Shown: positions 1 to 9,300, counted from the first letter of the stretch. The stretch is DNA of 64,000 nt from Paenibacillus sp. PCH8 (GCF_002968835.1 NZ_PKQK01000001.1:1054001-1118000), one strand, 5' to 3'. The notes: generated from the sequence alone by a model not told the origin. Program-made: numbers and translations.

Positions 1-2
1 GG

Positions 3-563
3 ATAAGGAAATATAAGGCACATGGATGGAGTGGGTTAAAAGAATCGAAAACATGGAAAACGTACTCAAGGGAATTGAGACTTGCTGCGATCAGAGATGT
101 CTTGTCTGGTGATCTATCCTTAACAGCTGCAACAAAAAAACATCATATTTCGAGTACAAGTGTTTTGAAGAAATGGATTACCAAGTATACTCAAGAGATA
201 GAATTAAAACCTACTCGTAAAGGAAAAGGGCTATCTCATATGAATAAAGGACGTAAAACCACTTTCGAAGAACGTATTGAAATTGCGCAATATACCCTCG
301 CTAATGACCTGGACTATCAGAAAGCAATGGAGAAGTTTGGTGTATCTTATCCGCAAGTGTACGCATGGGTTCGGAAATATCAAGCGGGTCAAGAAGAGGC
401 TCTTCTTGATCGTAGAGGTCGTAAAAAGCCTGTAGAAGAATTGGATGAGCAGGAACGACTCCAGCTGCGGATTAAAGAACTGGAAGCCCGAAATGAATAC
501 CTGGAGATGGAGAATGCTTTCGCAAAAAAGTTGGCAGAGATCGAGCGACGAAAACCACGCTAA
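3..563 (+). CDS. IS3-family transposase OrfA (5' end outside window)
   Basis: DNA-binding subunit of the IS3 transposase, which recognises the element ends and works together with OrfB. The frame is open from base 3. The codons before the first TTG (75) encode KTWKTYSREL leading into LRLAAIRDVLSG, a typical IS3 OrfA helix-turn-helix context, so the protein starts upstream of the window rather than at 75. A second HTH follows (EERIEIAQYTLAND to VSYPQVYAWVRKY). The C-terminus is a leucine-zipper-like coiled coil (LRIKELEARNEYLEMENAF) used for oligomerisation. OrfB begins 2 bp after the stop. Programmed frameshifting between the two frames is usual in the family but I did not identify a slippery site. 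Confidence 0.85.
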   Translation: MRKYKAHGWSGLKESKTWKTYSRELRLAAIRDVLSGDLSLTAATKKHHISSTSVLKKWITKYTQEIELKPTRKGKGLSHMNKGRKTTFEERIEIAQYTLANDLDYQKAMEKFGVSYPQVYAWVRKYQAGQEEALLDRRGRKKPVEELDEQERLQLRIKELEARNEYLEMENAFAKKLAEIERRKPR

Positions 564-565
564 CC

Positions 566-1438
566 TTGGTCAGGCATGTAAAGTGGTATCAAGCCATACA
601 AGAACTACACCATGAAAAAGGATATACCGTTGCGGCGTTATGTGCGCTTGGTGGTGTAGCTCGATCTGCCTATTATAAATGGTTAAAGTGGACACCTTCT
701 GCCAGAGAACGTGAAGGATATATGCTGGCAAAAGAAGTAAAGCGTCGTTATGACAAGCGAGATGGGATTCTAGGCTATCGTCAAATGCGTACCCAGTTAA
801 ATCGAAAGCTGCATCAGAAGTATAACAAAAAGCGCTATTATCGAATCATGCGTGCTCTCGGGCTGAAAGCAGTCATTCGTAAAAAACGGCCACATTACGT
901 GAACGCCACCGCGCTCCATGTGGCTGAAAATAAAATGAATCGCAACTTCGCTGCCTCTGCTCCAAATGTCAAATGGTCTACTGATGTGACCGAATTGAAA
1001 TACGGAAATGGACGTAAAGCTTATTTAAGTGCCATTATAGATGTGTACGATAACTCCATTGTTTCATGGGTACTGAGTCATTTCAACAACAATACACTCG
1101 TGATGGATACGCTGAAAAAAGCGTACGTCAAGAATCCGGATGTTTCCCCCATGATTCAGAGCGACAGAGGCTTTCAGTACACGTCTCATGAGTATAACAG
1201 GCTCCAGTTGAAGTACGGATTTATCAAGAGCATGTCTCGTGTGAGTCGCTGTTTGGATAACCAGCCGATTGAACGATTTTGGGGTACATATAAGTCAGAA
1301 AGTTATTATCTTACGAAGTATGACACCTACGAAGATGTTCACAGGGCAGTTGATCGTTATATGCGCTACTACAACAACTACCGTTACACGGAGTGTTTGG
1401 AAGGCTTGTCTCCGAACGAATACCGAAGAGCTGCATAA
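566..1438 (+). CDS. IS3-family transposase OrfB (DDE integrase core)
   Basis: Catalytic transposase that performs the copy-out/paste-in reaction of IS3 elements. The 290 residues are the full family length. The N-terminal HTH_21-like part (ALCALGGVARSAYYKW, then GILGYRQM) is followed by the rve fold. The acidic triad is visible: Asp in STDVTELKYGN, Asp in QSDRGFQYTS, and Glu in ERFWGTYKSE, with the conserved downstream YYNNYR. The start used is TTG at 566; in vivo the protein is probably made as an OrfAB fusion. The frame is intact, so the element could still be active if its left end is complete. Confidence 0.88.
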   Translation: MVRHVKWYQAIQELHHEKGYTVAALCALGGVARSAYYKWLKWTPSAREREGYMLAKEVKRRYDKRDGILGYRQMRTQLNRKLHQKYNKKRYYRIMRALGLKAVIRKKRPHYVNATALHVAENKMNRNFAASAPNVKWSTDVTELKYGNGRKAYLSAIIDVYDNSIVSWVLSHFNNNTLVMDTLKKAYVKNPDVSPMIQSDRGFQYTSHEYNRLQLKYGFIKSMSRVSRCLDNQPIERFWGTYKSESYYLTKYDTYEDVHRAVDRYMRYYNNYRYTECLEGLSPNEYRRAA

Positions 1439-1442
1439 CAAA

Positions 1443-1532
1443 AAAAGATACCTTAGCACGTCATCCGAGCTAAGGTATCTCAATGAACTAATTTTTGTTT
1501 TTTCAACTGTCTACTTGACAGGGAGCGGTTCA
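1443..1532 (+). repeat. IS3 right end with 12-bp hairpin; inverted copy at 18285-18375
   Basis: Non-coding tail of the IS between the orfB stop and the terminus. It holds a perfect 12-bp stem (AGATACCTTAGC paired with GCTAAGGTATCT around an 11-base loop) and then the terminal repeat ending in CA at 1532. The same sequence occurs once more, reverse-complemented, at 18285-18375, differing by one inserted base. The two IS termini therefore face each other across 16.75 kb. Confidence 0.85.
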
Positions 1533-1590
1533 TACTGACGCAGGGGCAGCTCTTTTTCATGCAAATCCGGCACGAGATACCTTAAAACAT

Positions 1591-1630
1591 AAGCTAGGAT
1601 AAGCTAGGATAAGACAGGACAGAACAGGAC
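1591..1630. repeat. Four tandem 10-bp units
   Basis: Two exact units AAGCTAGGAT are followed by the degenerate units AAGACAGGAC and AGAACAGGAC, directly between the IS3 terminus and the stop codon of the ABC permease. It is a short simple repeat; no function is evident. Confidence 0.7.
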
Positions 1631-1634
1631 AAAA

Positions 1635-2513
1635 CTACCCTTTGATGGCACCCGAGATCATGCTCTTCTGTACTTGTTTGTTAAGCAACAGATAAATAAC
1701 GATCGTAGGCAAGGTCGTGATCATTAGTCCTGCCCCAATAATGCCCCACTGCGTAATGTACGTGCCCACCATCGACATCATGCCCACAGTCAGGGTCTGA
1801 TACGCTTCATTATTAATGAAGGTAACCGCAAACATCAACTCGTTCCAACAGGCGAGAAAAGTAAAGATCGCTACCGTGGATACCGCTGGACGTACCATCG
1901 GCATGATGATCCAGAAGAATGTTCTGTATATCCCGCATCCATCCATGACCGCGGCTTCTTCCAGCTCACGTGGGACCCCTTTAAAAAAGCTGCCTAAAAT
2001 AAAGACGGCCATCGGAATACCAAAAGCGACGTAAGGAATAATCAACGACCAATAGGTGTTTAGTAACCCCATATTTTTCAACAGGATGAACAGCGGTAGC
2101 AGTGTGGCGTGAATAGGGACCATCATGCCCAGAAGGATCAGTGTCATCGTGAGACTGCTCCATTTCCAGTTCATCCGTGTAATGGCATATCCCGTCATGG
2201 AGGCGAGAATTAATACAAAAATAATGGAGATGCCCGTCACCAGCACACTGTTGAAAAAATAACTCAAGACATGGCCTTCTGACAACGCCTTCGTATAGTT
2301 GCTCCATAGAAATGATTTGGGAAGGGCTGCAACATCACCGCTAAATATCTCGCTATTATCCTTCAGGGAGAAAAAAGCCAGCCAGACGAGCGGATACATC
2401 TGTATGATTGCTACGATAATCAAAAACAAATGTAACAGTATTCTTCCCACGGGTTTAGTCTGGGGTTTATGGTGGGACGAAACTACCACTTCAACCGTAC
2501 TCAATTTTCTCAC
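1635..2513 (-). CDS. Carbohydrate ABC transporter permease (MalG/CUT1 type)
   Basis: Inner-membrane permease of a sugar importer; it forms the channel together with the permease encoded just upstream (3-bp gap). The 292 residues give the usual six membrane segments, starting at LLHLFLIIVAIIQMYPLVWL. The cytoplasmic EAA loop that contacts the ATPase is clear (ELEEAAVMDGCGIYRTFFWI). The start used is GTG at 2513; a TTG nine bases downstream has better spacing to GGGGGTGA and is a real alternative. It is the last gene of the operon; no ATPase follows, as is common where an MsmX-like ATPase is shared. The substrate is not predictable. Confidence 0.88.
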   Translation of the reverse strand: MRKLSTVEVVVSSHHKPQTKPVGRILLHLFLIIVAIIQMYPLVWLAFFSLKDNSEIFSGDVAALPKSFLWSNYTKALSEGHVLSYFFNSVLVTGISIIFVLILASMTGYAITRMNWKWSSLTMTLILLGMMVPIHATLLPLFILLKNMGLLNTYWSLIIPYVAFGIPMAVFILGSFFKGVPRELEEAAVMDGCGIYRTFFWIIMPMVRPAVSTVAIFTFLACWNELMFAVTFINNEAYQTLTVGMMSMVGTYITQWGIIGAGLMITTLPTIVIYLLLNKQVQKSMISGAIKG

Positions 2514-2516
2514 CCC

Positions 2517-3386
2517 CTAGTCGGTTTTGAACCATTTATTAATCATCACGGTGCATACCAGACACTCCAGAATGATAAAGACGGATATCGCACTTCCGTA
2601 GCCATACCTGTACGTATTAAAAATCGTAGAATACATGATGGTGCTTGGAACCTCGGTAGCAAACAATGGTCCGCCGCCCGTCAGTACATAGATCAGATCG
2701 AATACTTTAAAAGCTCCGATGACCGAGAAGATCAGACATACTTTGAGAATGGGCTTCATCAGTGGAATGGTGATGGATAAGGCTGTCCGCAAGCGGGAGG
2801 CACCATCCATTTTGGCCGCTTCCACAATATCCTGCGAAATGGACTTGGCCCCTGCATACATCAAGAGCATGTGATAGCCAACATATTGCCACAAGGTCGG
2901 AACGAATGAAGCCGCAAGGGCTGTACTTTTTTGCCCTAGCCAGTCCTGTGCCAGATGGGATAGCCCCACACTCTCCAGCAAAGCATTCAGAAGACCGTAG
3001 TCCGCATTATAGATTTTGGACCACAGCTGGGCAATCACCACAGTGGAGATCAGTACCGGTACAAAATAAACTGTACGATAAAAACCTTCTCCCTTTATAC
3101 TTGATGCCAATATCAAAGCCAGCAGCAGGGATATCGGCAATTGAATGAACACCGAAGCACCTGCGAACAACAGTGAATTCTTGATTGAGTTCAGTACACG
3201 GGAGTCTTTGAACATTTCAACATAATTATCCAGTCCGATAAACACACCTTTACCTATGCCATCCCAATCCAGCAAACTGTAATAACTGGAGATGAAAATG
3301 GGAATGAGCACGATGGTGCAAAACAATAAAAGTGTAGGCAATACAAATATTGCAATCGTTGTCTTATTGGAAAATACCGAGTTCAT
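2517..3386 (-). CDS. Carbohydrate ABC transporter permease (MalF/CUT1 type)
   Basis: Partner permease of the sugar importer, with hydrophobic segments throughout and an EAA loop (DIVEAAKMDGASRLRTALSI). The start was set at the ATG at 3386 (MNSVFSNKTT) because AGGAGAACGACA precedes it at good distance; an upstream in-frame start at 3404 would overlap that ribosome binding site. This gives 289 residues, normal for the family. It lies between the lipoprotein binding protein and the second permease and is translated from the same transcript. Confidence 0.88.
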   Translation of the reverse strand: MNSVFSNKTTIAIFVLPTLLLFCTIVLIPIFISSYYSLLDWDGIGKGVFIGLDNYVEMFKDSRVLNSIKNSLLFAGASVFIQLPISLLLALILASSIKGEGFYRTVYFVPVLISTVVIAQLWSKIYNADYGLLNALLESVGLSHLAQDWLGQKSTALAASFVPTLWQYVGYHMLLMYAGAKSISQDIVEAAKMDGASRLRTALSITIPLMKPILKVCLIFSVIGAFKVFDLIYVLTGGGPLFATEVPSTIMYSTIFNTYRYGYGSAISVFIILECLVCTVMINKWFKTD

Positions 3387-3453
3387 TGTCGTTCTCCTCT
3401 CCAAGATGCAGCAGGGAATTCACCTCACTGCATCTTGATTGGGTATACATGAA

Positions 3454-4767
3454 TCAGAGACTCAATTCCGTGGGTTTAAGCTGAGCCATCTGTTCGCAGA
3501 ATTCCGCAGGAGTAACGTCGCCAGCCAGAAGCTGTGCGATCAGGTTCTTATGGGCCTCCGCAGATTCCGCAGGCAGAATGTTGTCCCACCAGGCAATGAA
3601 TGAGGTTGCCGACTTCATGATGTCCGCACTCGATTGATCCAGCGTGGATAGTCCTGATGTATCCAGATCGTCTGTATTCCAGCTGGGAAGTCCTGCCCCT
3701 GCCAAGTAACCCTGGGTACCGAGCTGCTCGCTCAGATACTTGAGGAATTCAACCGCTTCATCGGCATGCTTGGTGTTATTACTAATATAGAAGCCATCCA
3801 CCGCTCCGCCGAAAATTTCACTGGATTTCCCTTTGCCATCTTCAAAGACCGGAAACGGAATGACCTTAACATTGCCCTTGGTTGAAGAGGATGGATCTTC
3901 AATTCCTGCATTGACCCAGTTGGCCTGGAACATCATCGCGCCGTTCCCAGCATTGAAGGCACCCAGCATTTCATCATAACCCATACTGAACATGCTGCTG
4001 TTGAACGCTCCCACTTTAGCCAGCTCCTGCATTTTCGTTGCCGCTGCTACAAAATCAGGCGAGTTCCATTTCGCAGGATCTTTGAACGCTTCAATGACCG
4101 CTTCATTCCCTGCCTGCCGCATCGCAATGATGTCATACCAGTACATGCCAGGCCAACGATCCTTCTCTCCCATCAGAGCCGGGGTGATCCCAGCTGCTTT
4201 CAACTTCTCCACTGCTTCAAGCAGTTCAGCATAGGTTGTCGGCAGCTTGGCCCCTGCCTGATCGAACAACTCTGTATTTACATAGAGATTGGCGATATGG
4301 GTGTAGACCGGAAGGGTGTAGATTTTTCCATCCTTTTCAATCGCTTCTGCCATGCCTGGGGCCATCTGTTTCTTGAGATCATCATCAACATACTTGGTGA
4401 TCTCCAGTACATTTCCAGACTTGATATAAGGCTCCATGAAGCTCCCGCCACCCATGCCGTAGAACAGATCAGGTGCCTCGCCTGCCGCAATGGATGTCTT
4501 GATTTTGGTTTTGTACTGCTCTCCGGTCGTACCTGTCCGTACAACCTGAATATCGGGATGTTCATTATTCCATTTCTCGATGATTTGCGGTAATAGTTTG
4601 GCCGATGGATCTGTGTTTCCTACAGATTGATCCCACAGCTTCAAGGTAACAACTCCCTTGTCTCCTGAACCTGCTTCCTCAGATGATCCGGATGAACATG
4701 CGGCCAGGCTACCTGCAATGCCCAAAGCAAGCATTATGCCCAATGATCTTTTTAATAGCGCTTTCAT
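3454..4767 (-). CDS. Extracellular sugar-binding lipoprotein (ABC solute-binding, CUT1)
   Basis: Captures the substrate outside the membrane and delivers it to the two permeases encoded downstream. The 437 residues begin with a type II signal peptide whose lipobox is LAACSSG, followed by an acidic low-complexity linker and the usual family-1 solute-binding fold (VTLKLWDQ near the start of the mature part, NKHADEAVEFLKYLSE-like C-terminal helix region). GGAGGTCATAAAGAAA precedes the ATG. It is 114 bp downstream of the response regulator gene. Family membership is certain; the sugar is not. Confidence 0.9.
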   Translation of the reverse strand: MKALLKRSLGIMLALGIAGSLAACSSGSSEEAGSGDKGVVTLKLWDQSVGNTDPSAKLLPQIIEKWNNEHPDIQVVRTGTTGEQYKTKIKTSIAAGEAPDLFYGMGGGSFMEPYIKSGNVLEITKYVDDDLKKQMAPGMAEAIEKDGKIYTLPVYTHIANLYVNTELFDQAGAKLPTTYAELLEAVEKLKAAGITPALMGEKDRWPGMYWYDIIAMRQAGNEAVIEAFKDPAKWNSPDFVAAATKMQELAKVGAFNSSMFSMGYDEMLGAFNAGNGAMMFQANWVNAGIEDPSSSTKGNVKVIPFPVFEDGKGKSSEIFGGAVDGFYISNNTKHADEAVEFLKYLSEQLGTQGYLAGAGLPSWNTDDLDTSGLSTLDQSSADIMKSATSFIAWWDNILPAESAEAHKNLIAQLLAGDVTPAEFCEQMAQLKPTELSL

Positions 4768-4880
4768 TTTCTTTATGACCTCCCTAATCAGGTATGATAT
4801 TCTTCTATTATTTTAAGGAAACCATCCAGATATCACCATTTAAAAAACGCGCAATCACTCGTAAAATTCAAACATCTTGA

Positions 4881-6461
4881 CTAAGATTTATGTTGTCTAT
4901 ACTCATTCATGGATCTGCCCATGCTCTTTTTAAACAACACACTGAAATATTGCGGGTCCCTAATGCCCACCCTTTCGCCAATCTCATACCCCTTCAATTC
5001 GGTCTGTATCAACAGTGTCTTTGCCTTTTTCATCCGCAGATTGGTAAGGTACTCCACAAAGGTTTTTCCGGTCTCCTTCTTCATCAACCTTCCCAGATGG
5101 CCCGGACTGACAAAAAAGAAAGCCGCCGTACTCGCCAGCCCCACTTGGGGATCACCCAGTTGATCTTCCAGATAAGCCTTCACCTGACTAATCAGTTGGT
5201 CTTCCTTAATCTCATTTTTGGAGTGCACAGCTTCGGATACATATCGAACGTAAAATTCCAGTCGTGTTCGCAGTTCCGGGAGATGATCAACCTCAAGAAT
5301 GGAGACCCATGCTTCCTTGTTGAACACTTGCACACTTTCGATCTGCTGCTCCAATACCACTCGCTGACATTCGGTAATCACATCCATAGCCGCGAAGCGG
5401 AACTGTGTCACACTGGAGAAGGAAACGTTAAAGATATCGTTCAGCACTTCGACGGCACGCGCGGAAGAACCGGTACTGATACAAAATTGCAATTGCTGGA
5501 GCAGTTCTGCATTGGACTGATAAGGCTGCTCGCTGTAATTCACCATATCTTCGAAATACACAACCTGATTTTTACCGACAAAAGCCTGATAATGCAAAGC
5601 GCGGCAGGCTTCCTGATAGGATTCCTCGACCTCCTCGGCACAACCATGTTGACGCCCGATGCCCATACTTACGGAGCATGGATATGATTGGGTCAGGTAT
5701 CGTATAAGTGCTTCGCCATCCGGAGTAAGATCCACGGCCTCGTTCAGGACGATGATCACGATTCGGTTCTGTGTATCCGTTAGAGTCACAACATGGGGTT
5801 CCCCTTGGTAAAATGATTCGATTTCATCGCTACATTTCATGCGGAGCAATATCAACGGTTCCTCCAGCTCTTGGGAGGCGCCCCTGATCTCCACAACAGC
5901 GACCTGAATATCACAGCTCTTTATAAGCATCGGCATGTTAAAGAATACAGCCTTCTCCCTCAATTCCATCTGCGTGAGCGTGCCATTTAACCATTGCAAC
6001 AGAAACTTCTCTCTGAGATACGGGAAATTCTGTTCCAGATCTGCTCTGAGTTTCCATACTTCCGCTTCCCGCTTTCGCTCTTCACCAATCATTGCCTTGA
6101 GCTTGTCCGTGACGGTAAGAAGTTCAGCAGAACGAATAGGTTTTAATATAAAATCCACGATGCCTATTTGAATGCTCTTCCGTGCATACTCAAACTCATC
6201 ATGACCCGTAACGACCACAATTTTGATATCTGGATGCTTCTCCAGAATTAGGCGACTCAATTCAATTCCGTCCATCTTAGGCATATAAATATCTGTAAAA
6301 ATAATATCCGGCTTCTGCTGATCTACCCATTCAAGCGCCTCCTGCGCATTGGAGGCTTCGCCTACAATCCTCATCCCTTGCTTCTCCCAATCAATGCGCA
6401 TACGCAACAAATTCCGTATCAGATACTCATCGTCCACGATCAACACGTTTAATGGTTCCAT
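4881..6461 (-). CDS. YesN-type response regulator with AraC output domain
   Basis: Cytoplasmic transcription factor phosphorylated by the histidine kinase encoded just before it; the two frames overlap by 13 bp, implying translational coupling. The receiver domain covers about residues 1-120 with Asp57 (FTDIYMPKMDG) as phosphorylation site, acidic pair DD near residue 10 and Lys in the LKPIR motif. A long middle region is followed by two AraC helix-turn-helix motifs in the last 100 residues (GHLGRLMKKETGKTF and VGIRDPQYFSVLFKK). Such regulators normally activate the adjacent ABC genes in response to an extracellular sugar. The gene lies directly before the binding-protein gene, which is the likely target. 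Confidence 0.9.
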   Translation of the reverse strand: MEPLNVLIVDDEYLIRNLLRMRIDWEKQGMRIVGEASNAQEALEWVDQQKPDIIFTDIYMPKMDGIELSRLILEKHPDIKIVVVTGHDEFEYARKSIQIGIVDFILKPIRSAELLTVTDKLKAMIGEERKREAEVWKLRADLEQNFPYLREKFLLQWLNGTLTQMELREKAVFFNMPMLIKSCDIQVAVVEIRGASQELEEPLILLRMKCSDEIESFYQGEPHVVTLTDTQNRIVIIVLNEAVDLTPDGEALIRYLTQSYPCSVSMGIGRQHGCAEEVEESYQEACRALHYQAFVGKNQVVYFEDMVNYSEQPYQSNAELLQQLQFCISTGSSARAVEVLNDIFNVSFSSVTQFRFAAMDVITECQRVVLEQQIESVQVFNKEAWVSILEVDHLPELRTRLEFYVRYVSEAVHSKNEIKEDQLISQVKAYLEDQLGDPQVGLASTAAFFFVSPGHLGRLMKKETGKTFVEYLTNLRMKKAKTLLIQTELKGYEIGERVGIRDPQYFSVLFKKSMGRSMNEYRQHKS

Positions 6462-8278
6462 GATTCATCTGCTCCATTCGGTATTTTTATCGTTATGGTT
6501 GTTCCTTTCCCCGGTTCACTCTCTATCGTCATGCCGTCTTGTACGCCATAAAATATTCGCAGGCGTTCCATCGTTCCCCACAGGCCAAAACTTCTAATCT
6601 CTCCGGTTCTCTCTGTATGGAGAATCTGAGTGATCTCTTCTTCCGACATGCCAACTCCATCATCGGAGATGGACAGGCTAACCCCGCCTTTGATGGGGTT
6701 AGCCATAATGCAAATGGTTCCCTTTGTGCCTCTGGGGCGGATTCCATGATAGAGTGAATTTTCAACCAAAGGCTGCAACACAAGCTTGGGAATAGGCGTT
6801 AGTAAACAGTCCTCGTCCACATGGAATTCGATCTCGAACGTATCCTGGTAGCGCGTTGCCTGAATTCTCATGTAGTTTCGCACAATCTCGACTTCTTCCC
6901 CAATGGTGATGATCTCACGACCTTTGCTGACACTCATGCGATAATAATTCCCTAGTGCTTCCAGAAGCTCGCATACCTGATGATTTTGTCCAGACAAGGC
7001 CAATGAAGTTATGGAATCCAGCGTGTTATATAAAAAATGAGGCTTAATCTGGGCTTGGAGCGTGTTCAGTTCAGCTCGGCGGATGGTGTTCTGTTCCTCC
7101 AGCATGCGTTTCAGCATCTGGTCAATCTGTTCAATCATCTGGTTGTAACCCAGATATAGTTGTTCAAACTCATAGCTGTTCGGTTCCACATTCACTTTCC
7201 TCAAATTGCCGCTCGGCGCCTTGTTCATGGAACGCAACAACTTATGAATGGGCTTGATAATACTATTCGAAAGTATAAATGAACTGACAAAGAAAACCGT
7301 TCCGTTGATAATCAGCAGAAGAAGTGCCAGCAAAACAAGTGACTTGTTTCGGGTATCTACCCTGTCATACGAATTCATACTAATGAACTTCCAATGTTCA
7401 TTCCCATCTGACCTATATGAGACTGCATATTTCTGTGATCCGCTGTTAAGCGTGAGAGACCCTGAACTACTTTGCTGAAAATGTTGCTCCAGTTCATCCT
7501 GGTGTATAGCCAGAATTTCCTGAAAGGTGGTATTGCCCGGATCAACCGTGGAATTATCTACAATGATCTGATTATGCTCATCCAGAATGGCAATCTGGAA
7601 TGAATCCTGGTTAATAAGATTGGCATACGCCTGGGCGAAGGATTCTCCTTTGATATTCATAACCAGCACCCCAAGGGGAGAGGTATCATCGAGATCCCGA
7701 ATCATCCGAATGAAGGAGACCACTTGCTTATCTACTGACTCTGCGGAAACAGACTCTATTCTATTGCGTATCAGCATATATTTCCCCTTGTTGTTCACCG
7801 CCTCTTCGTACCAGGAAGATTCCTCCACATTCGCTTCCAGAAAGGAAGGTAATTCTTCGGTTCCCACGGTAAAACGATGCCCCGAGTTATCGTAAATATA
7901 TACCGAGTCAATCATTGGAACCGCTTGCATAAGGTTGTACAAGTATGCACTTACTTTCGCCTGAGTCTGCAAATTGGCATATACGTCACCTTGTCTCAAT
8001 AAGTTTTGCAGATTAGGATCCGAGAAGATCATTTTGGAATAGTTGTTTACATTCTCAATGATCAACTCCACATTCGTTTGAATGGAGGTGATGGTCTGTA
8101 GCGACGTCTCATTAATTTTCTTCTGCGCCGAGTTCGCCGATATTTGGCTCAGTACCACGTAGCTGAATGCAACGGTAAGCAAGATGATCAGGAAGTAGGC
8201 AAATGGTATTTTGAAGGCTAATTTTTTGGGCTTGCTGCGAATGAATGACTGCAATGCTTGAATCCATGGTATGAACAT
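6449..8278 (-). CDS. YesM-type membrane sensor histidine kinase
   Basis: Membrane sensor that controls the AraC-type response regulator encoded downstream. The 609 residues show a transmembrane helix near residues 20-45, a large extracellular sensor region, a second membrane helix (LVLLALLLLIINGTVFFVSSF), a HAMP-like segment, and the His_kinase domain with the phospho-acceptor His in AQIKPHFLYNTLD. The HATPase part has LVLQPLVENSLYHG (N box) and the glycine boxes ISDDGVGMS and FGLWGTMERL. It is the first gene of the five-gene carbohydrate operon; GGGGGGCAACA precedes the ATG. Confidence 0.92.
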   Translation of the reverse strand: MFIPWIQALQSFIRSKPKKLAFKIPFAYFLIILLTVAFSYVVLSQISANSAQKKINETSLQTITSIQTNVELIIENVNNYSKMIFSDPNLQNLLRQGDVYANLQTQAKVSAYLYNLMQAVPMIDSVYIYDNSGHRFTVGTEELPSFLEANVEESSWYEEAVNNKGKYMLIRNRIESVSAESVDKQVVSFIRMIRDLDDTSPLGVLVMNIKGESFAQAYANLINQDSFQIAILDEHNQIIVDNSTVDPGNTTFQEILAIHQDELEQHFQQSSSGSLTLNSGSQKYAVSYRSDGNEHWKFISMNSYDRVDTRNKSLVLLALLLLIINGTVFFVSSFILSNSIIKPIHKLLRSMNKAPSGNLRKVNVEPNSYEFEQLYLGYNQMIEQIDQMLKRMLEEQNTIRRAELNTLQAQIKPHFLYNTLDSITSLALSGQNHQVCELLEALGNYYRMSVSKGREIITIGEEVEIVRNYMRIQATRYQDTFEIEFHVDEDCLLTPIPKLVLQPLVENSLYHGIRPRGTKGTICIMANPIKGGVSLSISDDGVGMSEEEITQILHTERTGEIRSFGLWGTMERLRIFYGVQDGMTIESEPGKGTTITIKIPNGADESWNH

Positions 8279-8391
8279 TGTTGCCCCCCGCTCTATACGA
8301 CTGTACGATCTTCACCATATGTATCATTATAGCCACAACCCTGTCTATCACAATGAGCTTATCTCCACAACTTGTTCCGTACTGAACCTAA

Positions 8392-8429
8392 AAAGCAGTG
8401 ATATCCCCTCATGGGATAATCACTGCTTT
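8392..8429 (-). terminator. Rho-independent terminator of the aldo/keto reductase gene
   Basis: A 15-16 bp stem with one bulge (AAAGCAGTGAT-ATCCC against GGGATAATCACTGCTTT) is followed on the minus strand by TTTTT. It sits 17 bp after the reductase stop and insulates it from the kinase operon. Confidence 0.85.
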
Positions 8430-8445
8430 GCATGATTGGATCATT

Positions 8446-9300
8446 TTAAAATTCTTCGTATTTACTCGGGTCTTGGTCCCACAAGCGTCCATCCGGACGG
8501 TTAAATGAAGAGATGACCTCCATCTCCTCAGCGTTCAGCTCGAAATCGAAGATATCAATATTCTCCTGCTGATGTTGGAGTGAACTTGCCTTCGGAATTG
8601 GAATGGAGCCTAATTGGGTGTGCCAGCGCAAAATAATCTGGGTAGGTGTTTTGCCATAAGCTTCCGCGATGCGGAGAATTTTGTCGTCTTTGACGATATC
8701 CTGTACGGCATCATTGCCACGCCCAATCGGGCTCCAGGATTCATTCACAATGCCATGCTTCGCGTCCTGTTCCCGTTGAACCGCTTGGTCAAAGAATGGA
8801 TGCAGTTCAATCTGATTCAGGCTCGGTGCTACGCCGGTCTCCTTAATCAAACGTTCATTATGCTCTGGCAGGAAATTACTTACACCGATGGAACGGATAT
8901 ATCCGCGTTTCTTCGCTTCAATCAGCGCTTGCCAAGCCTCCACATACTTGTCCTGTTTGGGGTTCGGCCAGTGAATCAGGTACAGATCGTAATAATCCAG
9001 ATCGGCTCTATACAAGGATTCTTGAATAGCAACCAATGCCTTATCATACGTATGGTAGCGCCCCGGCAGCTTCGAGGTAATCAGCAGTTCATCTCTGACA
9101 ACGGAACTCTGCTTGATTGCTTTGCCAACCGTCGCCTCGTTCTCATAGTTGTAGGCCGTATCCATCAACCGATACCCCGCATCCATGGCAGATACGATCG
9201 ATTTGACGCCTTCCTCTCCTTTGAGAGTGTATGTACCGAACCCCATTGCAGGAACTTTCAAGCCATCATTTAACGTGTATTGAGGGATTGTATGATTCAT
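8446..9300 (-). CDS. Aldo/keto reductase (NADPH-dependent, AKR5-like)
   Basis: Cytoplasmic oxidoreductase that reduces aldehydes and ketones with NADPH. The 284-residue TIM barrel has the AKR tetrad: Asp and Tyr in MDTAYNYENE, Lys in LITSKLPG, and His in LYLIHWPNP; the GVSNF signature is also present. The start is the ATG at 9300 (MNHTIPQYTL), preceded by AAGGAGAG; a longer in-frame extension to 9363 has no ribosome binding site. It is monocistronic, flanked by terminators. The physiological substrate cannot be told from sequence. Confidence 0.9.
   Translation of the reverse strand: MNHTIPQYTLNDGLKVPAMGFGTYTLKGEEGVKSIVSAMDAGYRLMDTAYNYENEATVGKAIKQSSVVRDELLITSKLPGRYHTYDKALVAIQESLYRADLDYYDLYLIHWPNPKQDKYVEAWQALIEAKKRGYIRSIGVSNFLPEHNERLIKETGVAPSLNQIELHPFFDQAVQREQDAKHGIVNESWSPIGRGNDAVQDIVKDDKILRIAEAYGKTPTQIILRWHTQLGSIPIPKASSLQHQQENIDIFDFELNAEEMEVISSFNRPDGRLWDQDPSKYEEF

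Larger units (their letters stand above)
1..1532 (+). mobile_element. IS3-family insertion sequence, right part
   Basis: This is an insertion sequence carrying the two overlapping-style reading frames of the IS3 family, OrfA (HTH) and OrfB (DDE transposase). The right terminus is placed at the CA dinucleotide at 1531-1532, because read inward the end begins TGAACCGCTCCCTGTC, the usual TG start of IS3-type terminal repeats. The left end lies before base 1. An almost identical copy of the last 90 bp occurs in inverted orientation at 18285-18375, which confirms the right boundary. Target-site duplication cannot be checked because the left flank is missing. Confidence 0.85.

Noticed and set aside
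1591..1630. CRISPR array
   Set aside because: The repeats are 10 bp, contiguous and without spacers; no cas genes are present in the window.
4890..5687. 265-codon plus-strand ORF opposite the YesN-type regulator
   Set aside because: Antisense to a clearly conserved protein, with no ribosome binding site or recognisable domain.
1635..8278. Missing ATPase as a sign of a broken transporter
   Set aside because: CUT1 importers in Firmicutes commonly share one MsmX-type ATPase encoded elsewhere, so absence is normal.
8279..8391. Cre site before the YesM kinase gene
   Set aside because: No sequence close to the cre consensus was found there.
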